A DNA stretch of 64,000 nucleotides from Bacteroidota bacterium (GCA_023428135.1 JAEYZG010000032.1:124001-188000); one strand, 5' to 3'. Shown: positions 36,375-46,425, counted from the stretch's first letter. Notes: generated by a model from the letters alone, not told the origin. Made by a program: numbers and translations.

Positions 36375-37163
36375 ATGGCCAAAAAGTTCTTATCAATAGG
36401 ATTCTGTCTCACATTACTTTTATTTTCATTTACCCCCTTAGAGCGCAAATCGCTAAGGGTGAGAACACTTGTTATTGATCCCGGTCACGGAGGAAAAGAT
36501 CCTGGATGTCTGAAGAACAAAACCAAGGAAAAGGATATAGCACTTGACATAAGCCTGAAAGTAGGTCAGCTGATTCAGGAAAATATGCCGGATGTAAAGG
36601 TTATTTTTACCAGAAAAGATGATCGTTTTGTAGAACTTCATGACAGGGCAGGTATTGCAAATAAAAATCATGCAGATCTTTTTATTTCGGTGCATGTGAA
36701 TTCCGGTCCTGCCGGAATGCATGGCACAGAAACATATTGCATGGGACTTCATAAAACGGAGCAGAACCTTGAAATTGCTCAAAGAGAAAATTCATCTATT
36801 CTGATGGAAGATGATCATAAAGAAAACTATGAAGGGTTTGATCCTAATTCTCCCCAATCCTATATTTTGTTTTCATTATACCAGAATGCCTTTATGCATA
36901 GCAGTATGAAGCTTGCCCATAAGATTGAAACTGAATTTAAACTAAGTAATAAGAGACATAGCAGAGGAGTAAAACAAGCGGGTTTTCTTGTATTATGGAA
37001 AACTTCTATGCCAAGTGTACTTGTGGAAACGGGTTTTATTACGGATACTGCAGACTACAAGCTACTCAATTCTGAATCAGGCAGATTTGATTCCGCCTGG
37101 GGCATTTATAGTGCTATTGAAGATTACAAAAAAGATATTGAAAGTTCAAGTTTAGGGGATTAG
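36375..37163 (+). CDS. N-acetylmuramoyl-L-alanine amidase (Amidase_3)
   Basis: 262 aa. Signal sequence about 1-20. The catalytic domain has all four zinc/catalytic positions of AmiC-type amidases: His in VIDPGHGGKDPG, Glu in KEKDIALDIS, His in LFISVHVNS, and Glu in SVLVETGFITD. It cleaves the lactyl-amide bond between muramic acid and the stem peptide in periplasmic peptidoglycan. There is a putative regulatory insert with NYEGFDPNSPQSYILFSL, as in AmiC-type enzymes that need activators. It appears monocistronic and is divergent from the GH16 gene. Confidence 0.92.
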   Translation: MAKKFLSIGFCLTLLLFSFTPLERKSLRVRTLVIDPGHGGKDPGCLKNKTKEKDIALDISLKVGQLIQENMPDVKVIFTRKDDRFVELHDRAGIANKNHADLFISVHVNSGPAGMHGTETYCMGLHKTEQNLEIAQRENSSILMEDDHKENYEGFDPNSPQSYILFSLYQNAFMHSSMKLAHKIETEFKLSNKRHSRGVKQAGFLVLWKTSMPSVLVETGFITDTADYKLLNSESGRFDSAWGIYSAIEDYKKDIESSSLGD

Positions 37164-37295
37164 TTTAACAATTCTGTTATTCTCAATCAGAATTTACTTT
37201 ACCCTAAAAACAACCATTGCCTTCATTTCTGGAAAGAAAGCTCATTACGCTTAAAAGATGCTTCTTCAAAAATCATTATATCCTGCTACCAAGAA

Positions 37296-38801
37296 TTAAG
37301 AAAAAGAACCTGAAGAATCTTTGGGTGAAGAATAAATGAGACCTTCATCGTTGTCATTGTCCAGCTTCTCTAAAGCAGGATATACTTTTGCCTTTGACAG
37401 AGATAAAGGCTTACGTTGCCTGAAAAGGGATATATTTTTCAAGTCGCCTACTAGCTGACTTTTCAGAGTTCTCCATAAAGATTCTTTTTCTATCTCCATA
37501 CCTTCTTTAAGATTTGCAAGAATTCTAAAGCTTATTACACCAAGGATGACCGAGAATACAAAAGGGAAATCCCATGATTGTAAGCTTATAAAATGAATTG
37601 CCTCTTTCATATCAGGTCCTGAATAGTTAAAGCCTATTGAAAGATCCTTCAAAGTAAAATAACCGGAAACCATACCTGACAATAAGGGACCAAAGCCTGC
37701 AAATATGGAGTTACTCATATTCATTGAAATAAGAAAAACAGATCCTTTTCCCTTTGGAGCAAGTTTTAATCCGATATTACCCACAGCCAGAGATATTCCA
37801 CCATTAGCTATGCCTATCATTATATGAATAATCACCAATAAAGGCAGAGTAAACAAGTGCTTAGCAGGAAAGGTGGTATAAGTCCATGCAAGAACAGACA
37901 GCATATACAAGGGCACACAAATCCTAAGCACAGCCTTGTTATTTAATGTATCAGAATATTTACCCCAAAAACCAAGAGAAAGAATTGTAACCAGCTGAGC
38001 TAACACTGTAAGACCAATGACAATACTAACAGGATATTGCAATTGACTGAGCAGATATACGGAGAAGAAAGGTGTAGCAAAATTTGAAGCCAGGTTCCAC
38101 AGAACAGTAAAACCAATAAGTGTTCTTAGGTTTTCATTGGCAAAAGGCCTTGTCAATTCTTTAAATGAGAATCCCGGAAAATCTTTCATAGCAGGTTCAT
38201 GAGTCTGAGAAAGCAAAAAAGTACTAAGTAATCCCAACCCTCCTGCTACGAGGAAAAAGCAGCCGAAGACAAATCTCATCTTTTCATGTCCAGCAAAATG
38301 ATCAAGGACAAACCCGGTAAAAAATGACACTGCGACTGCGAAAGCCTGTGCCCATCTGATTCTGTTACTAAAGAACCTTCCAAGCTGATTTGAAGGGATA
38401 AGGTCATGCATCCAGGAAGTCCAGGAGCCACCTGAAATGGCCCCAACAAAGTTATGAACAAACATTACTCCTATCAGAAGGTACATCAGCCAGCTTCCCT
38501 CGGAAAACAAACAGGCAATTCCCAATATCAGCAAGGGAAATCTTCCCAAAAAGGAAAATAAGACACAAACCTTTCTTCTGCTTCTAATTTTATTGAGAAA
38601 CCAAACTGAGAATAATTGAAAAAGATTGGCAAAAACAGGAATACATGCAAGCAAACCAAGTTGAAAGCCTGATGCACCTAATAATAATGCAAAGGCAATC
38701 AATACAGGACCGCCGCTAAAACCGGACATAGACTGAGAAACGATACCATCAGAAAGTACCAGTTTCTTTGCCCTTTCGAGTGATTGAAAATTATCTTCCA
38801 A
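37296..38801 (-). CDS. major facilitator superfamily transporter
   Basis: 501 aa with about twelve membrane helices. It appears to begin at a TTG: an in-frame TAA lies three codons upstream and the first internal Met would remove helix 1. The region around FSVWFLNKIRSRRKVCVLFS has the basic loop of MFS carriers. After the last helix (about 420) there is a cytoplasmic tail of about 80 residues, ending in an acidic stretch. Substrate unknown. Its other neighbour is the divergent small-gene group before dnaE. Confidence 0.8.
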   Translation of the reverse strand: MEDNFQSLERAKKLVLSDGIVSQSMSGFSGGPVLIAFALLLGASGFQLGLLACIPVFANLFQLFSVWFLNKIRSRRKVCVLFSFLGRFPLLILGIACLFSEGSWLMYLLIGVMFVHNFVGAISGGSWTSWMHDLIPSNQLGRFFSNRIRWAQAFAVAVSFFTGFVLDHFAGHEKMRFVFGCFFLVAGGLGLLSTFLLSQTHEPAMKDFPGFSFKELTRPFANENLRTLIGFTVLWNLASNFATPFFSVYLLSQLQYPVSIVIGLTVLAQLVTILSLGFWGKYSDTLNNKAVLRICVPLYMLSVLAWTYTTFPAKHLFTLPLLVIIHIMIGIANGGISLAVGNIGLKLAPKGKGSVFLISMNMSNSIFAGFGPLLSGMVSGYFTLKDLSIGFNYSGPDMKEAIHFISLQSWDFPFVFSVILGVISFRILANLKEGMEIEKESLWRTLKSQLVGDLKNISLFRQRKPLSLSKAKVYPALEKLDNDNDEGLIYSSPKDSSGSFS

Positions 38802-38974
38802 AGCTGATTAAACTGAATGTGGGAATACATTTCTAAACGTTAAAAAACAGCAAAAAATTTCCAGAATATGGCATTGACAGAAAAATATGTAATGCTTATA
38901 TTTACTACTGATTTGATTGATCCGAGGGTAAGGGATATAGGCTTTGTTTTTAACAAAAAAAATAAAATACCGAT

Positions 38975-39238
38975 ATGAAAACCTTAAAAGAATTTTTAAA
39001 ATCAACCATTATCAACCTATGCATATTCAGCTCAACAATAATAGCTTTTTATGCAAGTGCAATGTTCTTCACCATACTTCTTCTGGAAGAAACTTATTCT
39101 AATCGCCCCAACCTCGTTTTAAAAGAGGATTTTGAATTGCTTATTCAGAAGCTTCATAATGCCCCCGAAATTCTAAAGGATATGCTTTATCCAAACCAGG
39201 ATAATAAAGGTGTAAAAATCGTAGAAGAAGGATTTTAA
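38975..39238 (+). CDS. hypothetical small membrane protein
   Basis: 87 aa. A basic N terminus is followed by one membrane helix (about 15-38) and an acidic, helical tail. No family recognised. The gene lies 49 bp before another small gene and 372 bp before dnaE. The ORF has a plausible AT-rich leader (AAAATACCGAT before the ATG). Small, but composition and placement argue for a real gene. Confidence 0.45.
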   Translation: MKTLKEFLKSTIINLCIFSSTIIAFYASAMFFTILLLEETYSNRPNLVLKEDFELLIQKLHNAPEILKDMLYPNQDNKGVKIVEEGF

Positions 39239-39287
39239 GAACCTAACATTTCCTGCATTTCCTTGTTGTATTTTCAAAAGGTAAAAT

Positions 39288-39506
39288 ATGGAAAACCCCG
39301 AATATTTTGAAGGACCTGAAAGTGAGGATCTTGGTGATATTGAGGATTCTAAGTTTGGAAGGAAAAGGCAAAACCTGGAAATGCTTCCCATTCAAGAACT
39401 TAGAAAAAGAGCTGAATTAAGGAAGATCAAAGATTTTGAAACCCTTAATAAGCAAAAGCTTATAGAAGCGCTACACAAATACGACGAAGCAAAGCAAAAA
39501 AGGTAA
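39288..39506 (+). CDS. hypothetical small protein with SAP/Rho-N-like motif
   Basis: 72 aa, acidic N-terminal 25 residues, then a basic helix-turn-helix-like stretch: LPIQELRKRAELRKIKDFET and LNKQKLIEALHKYDEA. This pattern (hydrophobic helix, turn, KQKLIEAL) resembles the Rho N-terminal or SAP-type nucleic-acid-binding fold. A DNA- or RNA-binding role is inferred, not shown. It is 105 bp before dnaE and may be read with it. Confidence 0.5.
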   Translation: MENPEYFEGPESEDLGDIEDSKFGRKRQNLEMLPIQELRKRAELRKIKDFETLNKQKLIEALHKYDEAKQKR

Positions 39507-39610
39507 AGAGCGGAATCCGACAGCAGGTTATTTTTGTTCTCAATATTGTTGAAAACTTTTGAAGAATATCAATTAATTTTAGAATTCAACTTTATTGTCA
39601 AATACCCGAA

Positions 39611-42600
39611 ATGCCGGATTTCGCACATTTACACGTACATACCCAATTTTCCCTTCTTGACGGAGCAGCCAACATCACTGACCTAATGAAAAAGGCTCAG
39701 AAAGATGAGATGAAAGCTGTTGCAATTACCGACCATGGAAACATGTTTGGAGTTTTCAAATTTGTTGCAGAAGCAAACAAATACAATGTAAAACCTATAG
39801 TCGGGTGTGAATTTTATCTCGTAGAAGACCGTCATAAAAAATCGTTTACCAAAACTGATAAGGACGTCCGTCGTCATCAGCTCCTGCTCGCTAAAAATGC
39901 TGAAGGATATAAAAACCTCGCCAAGCTCTGCTCTCTGGGATACATGGAAGGACTTTACGGAAAGTATCCGAGAATTGATAAGGAACTAATCTTAAAATAC
40001 CATAAAGGACTTATTGCAACCACATGTTGCATAGGAGCCGAAGTACCGCAAACAATTCTAAAAAAAGGAGAAGAAGAAGGTGAAAAAGTCTTCAAATGGT
40101 GGCTGGATCTTTTTGGGGAAGATTATTATGTAGAGCTTCAGCGTCACGATATTCCGGAACAGAATATTGTAAATGAAGCGCTTATAAAATTTGCACTGAA
40201 ACACAAGGTAAAAATTATAGCATCCAATGATTCTCACTATGTAGATCAGGCAGATTCCAATGCACACGACATTCTGCTATGCATCAATACCGGAGAAAAA
40301 CAAAGTACTCCTACTAATAAAGAATTTTCTGATGACGGCGCCTTTAACAAAGGAACCCGTTTTGCATTCTACAACGATCAGTTTTATTTCAAGACTAAAG
40401 CTGAGATGGGGAAACTTTTTCACGATATCCCTTCCGCTGTAGATAATACAATAGAGATCGTGGATAAAGTGGAAAGTCTGAAACTCAAAAGAGATATTCT
40501 GCTTCCTAACTTCCCTATTCCTGATTCCTTTAAAGTCAATACCGGGCCGGATGCCGATGTTCTGAATCAGTGGGAATATCTAAAACATTTAACCTTTGAG
40601 GGGGCAAGAAAAAAATATAGGGAAATAACACCTGAAATCGAAGAACGCCTCAACTTCGAGTTGTTTACCATCAAAACGATGGGATTTGCAGGTTACTTTC
40701 TTATCGTACAAGACTTTATCAATAAAGGGAAAGAGATTGGTGTATTCGTCGGACCAGGAAGGGGTTCAGCGGCAGGATCAGCTGTTGCATATTGTGTTGG
40801 TATCACCAATATAGACCCGATCAAGTACGATCTGCTTTTTGAGCGTTTCCTGAATCCTGATAGAAAGAGCATGCCCGATATTGATACAGACTTTGACGAT
40901 ACTGGGCGACAAAAAGTAATAGATTACGTTGTTGAAAAATACGGAAAAACTCAAGTAGCGCAAATCGTAACCTACGGTTCCATGGCGGCTAAAATGAGTA
41001 TCAAGGACGTTGCCCGAGTGCTTGATCTTCCGCTTAGTGATTCCAATGCGCTGGCAAAACTGGTTCCTGAAAAACCAGGTATTGAATTAAATAGAGTACT
41101 TACCGCACCTATTGACGGACCAGGAAGCTTAAGTCAAAAAGAAGGACTTAACGCCGACGATCTCGAAGGAGTAAAAAAACTCCGTGAGATCCTGAACGGG
41201 AAAGACCTACAGGCAAATGTACTAAAAGAAGCGCTTGTCCTTGAAGGATCAGTAAGAGGCACGGGTGTTCACGCTGCGGGTATTATCATTGCTCCCCAGG
41301 ACCTCTCTGACCTGATGCCGGTAGCAACCTCCAAAGACTCTGACCTTCTGCTTACACAATATGATGGAAAAGTAATTGAAGATGCAGGAGTAATCAAAAT
41401 GGACTTTCTGGGTTTAAAAACCTTAACCATTATAAAGGATGCACTAGCTCTGATAAAAAAGAATAAGGGACTTGAGATAGAGATCGATGAAATTGATCTG
41501 GAAGATTTAAAAACATTTGAACTATACCAAAGAGGCGAGACCAACGGAACATTCCAGTTCGAGTCTGTGGGTATGCAGAAGTACCTGAAGGAACTGAAAC
41601 CGGATAAGTTTTCCGACCTTATTGCGATGAACGCCCTTTATCGTCCAGGTCCTCTTGAATACATTCCTAACTATATCCGACGTAAGCACGGGAAAGAACC
41701 TATTACCTATGATATACCTGAAATGGAGCAATACCTGAAGGATACATATGGTATTAACGTTTACCAGGAGCAGGTAATGCTTCTGTCTCAGAAGCTTGCC
41801 AATTTCAGCAAGGGAGATGCCGACGTTCTTCGTAAGGCCATGGGTAAAAAGGATAAGGCCACCCTGGACAAGATGAAGAGTAAATTTATGGAAGGCTGCG
41901 AGAAAAACGGTCACGATCTCAAAGTCAGTGATAAAGTCTGGACGGACTGGGAAGCGTTTGCCTCTTATGCCTTCAATAAATCTCACTCAACCTGTTACGC
42001 CTTTGTGGCATTCCAGACTGCCTTTTTAAAAGCGCACCATCCGGCAGAATATATGGCATCGGTATTAACTCATAACATGAGTAATATTGATAAGATCTCC
42101 TTCTTTATGGATGAGTGCAAGAAAATAGGATTAACAGTTCTGGGGCCTGATATTAATGAAAGTTCCATGACCTTTGACGTCAACAAGGAAGGTAAAATCC
42201 GTTTCGGCCTAGGGGCAATCAAGGGAGCAGGAGAAGCCGCTATTGCAGCAATTATTTCTGAAAGAGAAGAAAACGGCCATTATACAGACCTGTTTAACCT
42301 GGTACAAAGAGTAAACCTTCGTACCATGAACAAGAAAACTTTCGAATGCTTTGCTTATGCGGGTGCATTTGATTCATTCGGACTCCATCGAGGACAGTAT
42401 TTCTTTGTAACCGCAGAGAAAGACAATACAAGCACAATAGAAAAAATCATCAGGTATGGATCCGCATATCAGCAAGATAAAGATGCGAACCAACAGAGCC
42501 TGTTTGGTAGTTCTAGTAGTGTTGAGGTCGCCAAGCCAAAGATTCCGGATTGCGAACCATGGAGTGAAATTGAGAAATTAAAATTTGAACGAGATGTAGT

Positions 42601-43201
42601 AGGGTTTTATATTTCAGGACACCCTCTGGATCAGTACAGAATGGAAATTGACAATTTCTGTACTTGCCCTGCAGATAAAGTTTTTGACTACAAAAACAGA
42701 GAAGTTTCTGTAGCAGGAATAGTAGGAACTGCAAATGTCAGGCAGATGAAAAACGGTAAATCATTCATCGTATTCAGTCTGGAAGATTTTGATGGTAAAA
42801 TTGAAATGGCTCTTTTCGGAGAAGATTATCTGAAGTTTGCACATTGGATAAAACCTGGAGAGTTTTTACACATTCGGGGTAAAGTGCAACAAAGGTATAA
42901 TGGAGACCAATGGGAATTCAAACCGCTTAATATTAGCTTATTGGCTGATATCAGGCAAAAAATGGTAAAAGGAGTATCTGTTAAATTAAATATCCAGGGA
43001 TTAAAACCAGAGACATTGAATAGCCTTGAAGAAGTAATCACTGGAAACCTGGGCAATACGGAATTGAAATTCACACTCTCTGATGATACGGAAAACATTC
43101 ACGTTGAGCTATTTTCGCGAAAATTCAAAGTAGACCCAAACAATACATTACTCGACCAGTTAAAAAATCTTAATGAGGTGGAGTATAAAATTCTATTTTG
43201 A
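39611..43201 (+). CDS. dnaE: DNA polymerase III subunit alpha
   Basis: 1196 aa. The PHP domain begins HLHVHTQFSLLDGA; the polymerase catalytic acids are in MPDIDTDFDD (Asp423, Asp425, Asp427), followed by fingers, the helix-hairpin-helix region and an OB fold at about 990-1070. It is the replicative polymerase catalytic subunit. The length is normal for DnaE1-type enzymes, with no intein. trxA follows 77 bp later. The codon use is slightly more GC-rich than its surroundings. Confidence 0.98.
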   Translation: MPDFAHLHVHTQFSLLDGAANITDLMKKAQKDEMKAVAITDHGNMFGVFKFVAEANKYNVKPIVGCEFYLVEDRHKKSFTKTDKDVRRHQLLLAKNAEGYKNLAKLCSLGYMEGLYGKYPRIDKELILKYHKGLIATTCCIGAEVPQTILKKGEEEGEKVFKWWLDLFGEDYYVELQRHDIPEQNIVNEALIKFALKHKVKIIASNDSHYVDQADSNAHDILLCINTGEKQSTPTNKEFSDDGAFNKGTRFAFYNDQFYFKTKAEMGKLFHDIPSAVDNTIEIVDKVESLKLKRDILLPNFPIPDSFKVNTGPDADVLNQWEYLKHLTFEGARKKYREITPEIEERLNFELFTIKTMGFAGYFLIVQDFINKGKEIGVFVGPGRGSAAGSAVAYCVGITNIDPIKYDLLFERFLNPDRKSMPDIDTDFDDTGRQKVIDYVVEKYGKTQVAQIVTYGSMAAKMSIKDVARVLDLPLSDSNALAKLVPEKPGIELNRVLTAPIDGPGSLSQKEGLNADDLEGVKKLREILNGKDLQANVLKEALVLEGSVRGTGVHAAGIIIAPQDLSDLMPVATSKDSDLLLTQYDGKVIEDAGVIKMDFLGLKTLTIIKDALALIKKNKGLEIEIDEIDLEDLKTFELYQRGETNGTFQFESVGMQKYLKELKPDKFSDLIAMNALYRPGPLEYIPNYIRRKHGKEPITYDIPEMEQYLKDTYGINVYQEQVMLLSQKLANFSKGDADVLRKAMGKKDKATLDKMKSKFMEGCEKNGHDLKVSDKVWTDWEAFASYAFNKSHSTCYAFVAFQTAFLKAHHPAEYMASVLTHNMSNIDKISFFMDECKKIGLTVLGPDINESSMTFDVNKEGKIRFGLGAIKGAGEAAIAAIISEREENGHYTDLFNLVQRVNLRTMNKKTFECFAYAGAFDSFGLHRGQYFFVTAEKDNTSTIEKIIRYGSAYQQDKDANQQSLFGSSSSVEVAKPKIPDCEPWSEIEKLKFERDVVGFYISGHPLDQYRMEIDNFCTCPADKVFDYKNREVSVAGIVGTANVRQMKNGKSFIVFSLEDFDGKIEMALFGEDYLKFAHWIKPGEFLHIRGKVQQRYNGDQWEFKPLNISLLADIRQKMVKGVSVKLNIQGLKPETLNSLEEVITGNLGNTELKFTLSDDTENIHVELFSRKFKVDPNNTLLDQLKNLNEVEYKILF

Positions 43202-43277
43202 TAGAAACTAAATATTTAAAAAAATAGTAAGTTTACGGTCTGGTAATAATTAATAAACCTCTTTTTATTTTAAAAAT

Positions 43278-43598
43278 ATGGGAAAAGCAATAGAAATCAC
43301 AGATGCTAATTTTGAAGATATAACCAACACAGATAAACCTGTGCTAGTTGATTTCTGGGCTGAATGGTGCGGACCCTGCAAAATGATAGGTCCGGTTGTA
43401 GAAGAACTTGCTGCTGACTATGAAGGAAAAGCTATAATAGGAAAAGTAGATGTTGACAACAACCCTAACACTTCAGCAAAATTTGGTATCAGAAGTATCC
43501 CTACTCTTCTGGTAATTAAAAACGGGAAAATTGTCGAAAAACAAGTTGGCGCTGTACCTAAGAATGTCCTTAGCCAAAAAATTGAAGCTCATTTGTAA
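43278..43598 (+). CDS. trxA: thioredoxin
   Basis: 106 aa, the standard small thioredoxin. The redox motif WCGPC covers residues 30-34; the cis-proline block is IRSIPTLLVIKNG. It reduces disulfides in cytoplasmic proteins. Expressed just after dnaE and closed by a strong terminator. Confidence 0.97.
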   Translation: MGKAIEITDANFEDITNTDKPVLVDFWAEWCGPCKMIGPVVEELAADYEGKAIIGKVDVDNNPNTSAKFGIRSIPTLLVIKNGKIVEKQVGAVPKNVLSQKIEAHL

Positions 43599-43620
43599 TA
43601 CATAATGATTTTCATAAAAA

Positions 43621-43658
43621 AATAAAAGAGACTGTCTTATCAGACAGTCTCTTTTATT
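43621..43658 (+). terminator. strong intrinsic terminator after trxA
   Basis: A perfect 17-bp stem (43621-43637 and 43642-43658) with a 4-nt loop, with a run of T both within and beyond the 3' arm. It begins 23 bp after the trxA stop codon. Confidence 0.92.
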
Positions 43659-43795
43659 TTATCCATCCCTAAGCACTTTAAAATTTATCCCTGATGATTT
43701 AATCACAGATGTAAAGCCATAGCAGAGAGAACTAGGCAACTAAAAACAAATTTCATTTTGTAAAGCTTAAATATATATAGCTACTTTCAATCAGG

Positions 43796-44332
43796 ATGAA
43801 ATACATTTTATTATTGTTATCTGCTTTAACATCATGTCTTGATAATCTTAAAGTAAAAAACGGAATTGCCTACGAAGCCAGCGAAGGATTAACACTTGTC
43901 AAAGACAGCGTTAATTATGATAAATTATTTCAAAGACTCGAGCGTTCAGAAGCTGACTTTTTTCTGACTATTAAACCTATCAAAACAGAATCGAAAATCA
44001 AGAAGGAAAATAGTTTTCTGCTGACACAAGTTCAAGTTAACGATTATAGAAAGGTTACTGTAGTTACATCGAAACCAATGATTCAAAAAGCTACAAATGA
44101 AATCAAAGATGTAATATTAATTAAAGAACCGAAGTTTGACGAAACGATTAAAAATGAAATTAAACCTATCATCATTAAAGATTCAGTTCTTCCTCTCATA
44201 AAGCCTGCAATAGATACTATATGGACAAAAAGAGATACAGGAGATACTGAATTTCAGGAAATGGATACTAAAAAGACTAAAAAGAAAAAGAAGTTTTTAT
44301 TCTTTAAAAAAGAGAAATCAGAATCTGATTGA
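43796..44332 (+). CDS. hypothetical lipoprotein with lysine-rich C terminus
   Basis: 178 aa. A short signal ends in LSALTSC, a lipobox with Cys at about 14. The rest is hydrophilic with many Lys and Ile. The last 25 residues are almost pure basic (TKKTKKKKKFLFFKKEK). No family recognised. It faces the HTTM gene tail to tail, only 9 bp apart, with no clear terminator in between. Confidence 0.5.
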   Translation: MKYILLLLSALTSCLDNLKVKNGIAYEASEGLTLVKDSVNYDKLFQRLERSEADFFLTIKPIKTESKIKKENSFLLTQVQVNDYRKVTVVTSKPMIQKATNEIKDVILIKEPKFDETIKNEIKPIIIKDSVLPLIKPAIDTIWTKRDTGDTEFQEMDTKKTKKKKKFLFFKKEKSESD

Positions 44333-44341
44333 TTCTGATAA

Positions 44342-45646
44342 TTATCTTATAGGAATGATCCAGTCTGAATGTTTGAAATGATGCCAGGAAACCTTAGCCA
44401 GATTTACTTTGGGATCAATGAAAACTTCAAGGTCTCTTCCATTCAAACTTAAATGAGAGTCGGCAAAGATCTGCACAGACTTCTCTCCTTTTTCTTCCAT
44501 CTCCTGTTTCAAATACTGCACATATTGCCATATCATATCAGGATCTGAACACATGGAGTGATACTGAGAAACTGATATTTTATGCTGAGGATAATCGTGC
44601 ATAAGTATCCTTCCCTTCGCATCTTTTACAACAAATGATAAAGTACCATGCTTGGAATTTAACATCATTCTCCAGGCCATAGAATAGCCTTCTTCATTCC
44701 AGTTCACATCTCCTTCATAATGGCAATGGCGTAGTGGTACATAAATCTGAACCACTGCATAAAGCATGAGGATATAAGCTAGAGAAGGCTTCTTTTCTTC
44801 CTCCTTCAATGTTAAAGGAGCCACAGTCTGGGTTTTAAATAAAACCTTACCAATTAAAGAAGGAGGGAAATAAAGAATTAATGCACCGATCATTAAGAAA
44901 GGGAATGTACCTACCTGAAATACAATGGCATTAAAAAGATTAAAGAAAACAGCCATCACAACAGCGGATTTCCTCGTTTTTGACCAAAGTAAAAGAGGCA
45001 CTATAAAAAGATCAAAACAAAGTCCGCCATAAAAAACAAGATACTTCATGAAGTCAGATCTGAATAAGCATCCGACTATTGGCCAGTTGCTGCACTCAGC
45101 AAACTTGTAAGAAAGTGGTTTCATCGCAAGCCAGTCCGGATTGACCTTAGCAATACCTGCGAATATAAATACTATAGAGATCTGAAAAACAAGAATATAA
45201 TGACACCACGCTGAACAGTTTTTTTCTTCAGTGACAACTCTTCTTTTAACATCCATCGATAACCTTTTATGAGCAGGAATAACCATCATTAAAAACGCTA
45301 GCAGGACCATCAGATAGTAATGATTATTATAATGAGCCTTCTGCATGAGATAACTCCCCCACCACATAAAAGCAAAGAGAACGGAAGCCAACCTGTAAAA
45401 ATATCCTGCTGCTATAGCAAGACCAAGCAAGGCCATTACTATATAATAGAAATACATTCCATTGCCAGGTAAAGGCTTTAGCCATTCAATGCCGATATAG
45501 TTGAATACATATTTTGGTTCAATAAAAATATCATAAACCCAACCAGTAAGTATTGCCCCAGAGGTTTCAATAAATATGATAATTCCAAATACAATTCTGA
45601 AAGCAACAACTCCGCTATTGTCTATTCTTTTGAACAGGCTCTCCAT
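44342..45646 (-). CDS. HTTM-domain membrane protein, vitamin K-dependent gamma-carboxylase-like
   Basis: 434 aa. About eight hydrophobic segments fill residues 10-290, followed by a soluble C-terminal region (about 300-434). AHYNNHYYLMVLLAFLM and FIFAGIAKVNPDWL are hallmarks of bacterial relatives of gamma-glutamyl carboxylase; Lys167 in the second block is at the place of the catalytic Lys of the human enzyme (Lys218). Bacterial members are not known to use vitamin K and their substrate is unknown. The gene is the last of a run beginning with a TonB receptor and two lipoproteins. Confidence 0.82.
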   Translation of the reverse strand: MESLFKRIDNSGVVAFRIVFGIIIFIETSGAILTGWVYDIFIEPKYVFNYIGIEWLKPLPGNGMYFYYIVMALLGLAIAAGYFYRLASVLFAFMWWGSYLMQKAHYNNHYYLMVLLAFLMMVIPAHKRLSMDVKRRVVTEEKNCSAWCHYILVFQISIVFIFAGIAKVNPDWLAMKPLSYKFAECSNWPIVGCLFRSDFMKYLVFYGGLCFDLFIVPLLLWSKTRKSAVVMAVFFNLFNAIVFQVGTFPFLMIGALILYFPPSLIGKVLFKTQTVAPLTLKEEEKKPSLAYILMLYAVVQIYVPLRHCHYEGDVNWNEEGYSMAWRMMLNSKHGTLSFVVKDAKGRILMHDYPQHKISVSQYHSMCSDPDMIWQYVQYLKQEMEEKGEKSVQIFADSHLSLNGRDLEVFIDPKVNLAKVSWHHFKHSDWIIPIR

Positions 45647-45766
45647 TTGAAAAATTTAATACTAAAAATCGCAAAACTACAGAGTAAAAACAAATACCAT
45701 TCAGCAGATAAAATAAAAGCCTGCTAAAAATAACGGGCTTTGTAAACAATGAAATTAAACAACAAA

Positions 45767-46333
45767 TCAATTCTTTTTTAGCAGACTATCCAAACCTGCA
45801 TTAACCCAAGCCTGTTTTTCTTTATTATAAGTCCAGGTAAGATTTGGAAATTCCACATAAGTGATATCGTTTTTATACTTTTCGATATTGCCTTTTGTGA
45901 TATATTCCTGAAGCAAGATTACACCTTTATCTTGAGCTTCTTCTTCTGACAAAATAGGTGTCAGGAAGATCTCTTCAAAGTCTGTGATTTTGCCATTTGC
46001 ATCTTTTCTGAATTTTCCAGCCTCCGCTCTTTTGTTGGATTCATAAAGACTTGGCACCCTTCTTATTACCATAAAATAATGAAACCCTTCTTTATCAATG
46101 TAGTATTGATCTAATGAAAAAAATCTTTTGCGTTGCTCATATCCGTCTCTGAATTGTTCTTCAAAACGTGTCTCCGTATTGGCACCAGCCTGAAGTTTAT
46201 CCATTTGAATAATCAGTGCAGTAAGCAAACTATCTTTTTGCCCACCTGTAAGAAGGTTTTCCGGATTAAAAGACTTCTTACAAGACAAAAATACACTAGT
46301 TAATAAGATAAATATTATTGATTTCTTTAGCAT
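45767..46333 (-). CDS. hypothetical lipoprotein
   Basis: 188 aa. A signal ends in LLTSVFLSC (lipobox, Cys at about 17). Middle: charged helices (MDKLQAGANTETRFEEQFRDG) and a beta-containing C-terminal half ending in FPNLTWTYNKEKQAWVN. No family recognised. It lies between the beta-helix-like lipoprotein gene (92 bp upstream, after a terminator) and the HTTM gene (120 bp downstream), so possibly has its own promoter, but the shared orientation suggests a related job at the outer envelope. Confidence 0.55.
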   Translation of the reverse strand: MLKKSIIFILLTSVFLSCKKSFNPENLLTGGQKDSLLTALIIQMDKLQAGANTETRFEEQFRDGYEQRKRFFSLDQYYIDKEGFHYFMVIRRVPSLYESNKRAEAGKFRKDANGKITDFEEIFLTPILSEEEAQDKGVILLQEYITKGNIEKYKNDITYVEFPNLTWTYNKEKQAWVNAGLDSLLKKN

Positions 46334-46374
46334 GATCTCTCCTGTTTATAATGCTTCAGATATTTAGATTATAA

Positions 46375-46404
46375 AAAAGCCGGAAATAGGTGCTTCCGGC
46401 TTTT
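46375..46404 (-). terminator. terminator after the beta-helix-like lipoprotein gene
   Basis: An 11-bp stem (46375-46385 and 46394-46404) with an 8-nt loop. On the minus strand it is followed by TTTTTTAT. 21 bp after the stop codon of the gene at 46426-47820. Confidence 0.88.
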
Positions 46405-46425
46405 AGGGAATTATTTGATTGGATT

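Noticed and set aside
41522..41986. A 154-codon minus-strand frame opposite dnaE
   Set aside because: Complement of conserved dnaE codons, no recognisable protein family.
39611..43201. Intein or insertion in dnaE
   Set aside because: DnaE in some bacteria carries inteins; here the blocks around the catalytic acids are continuous and the length (1196 aa) is normal.
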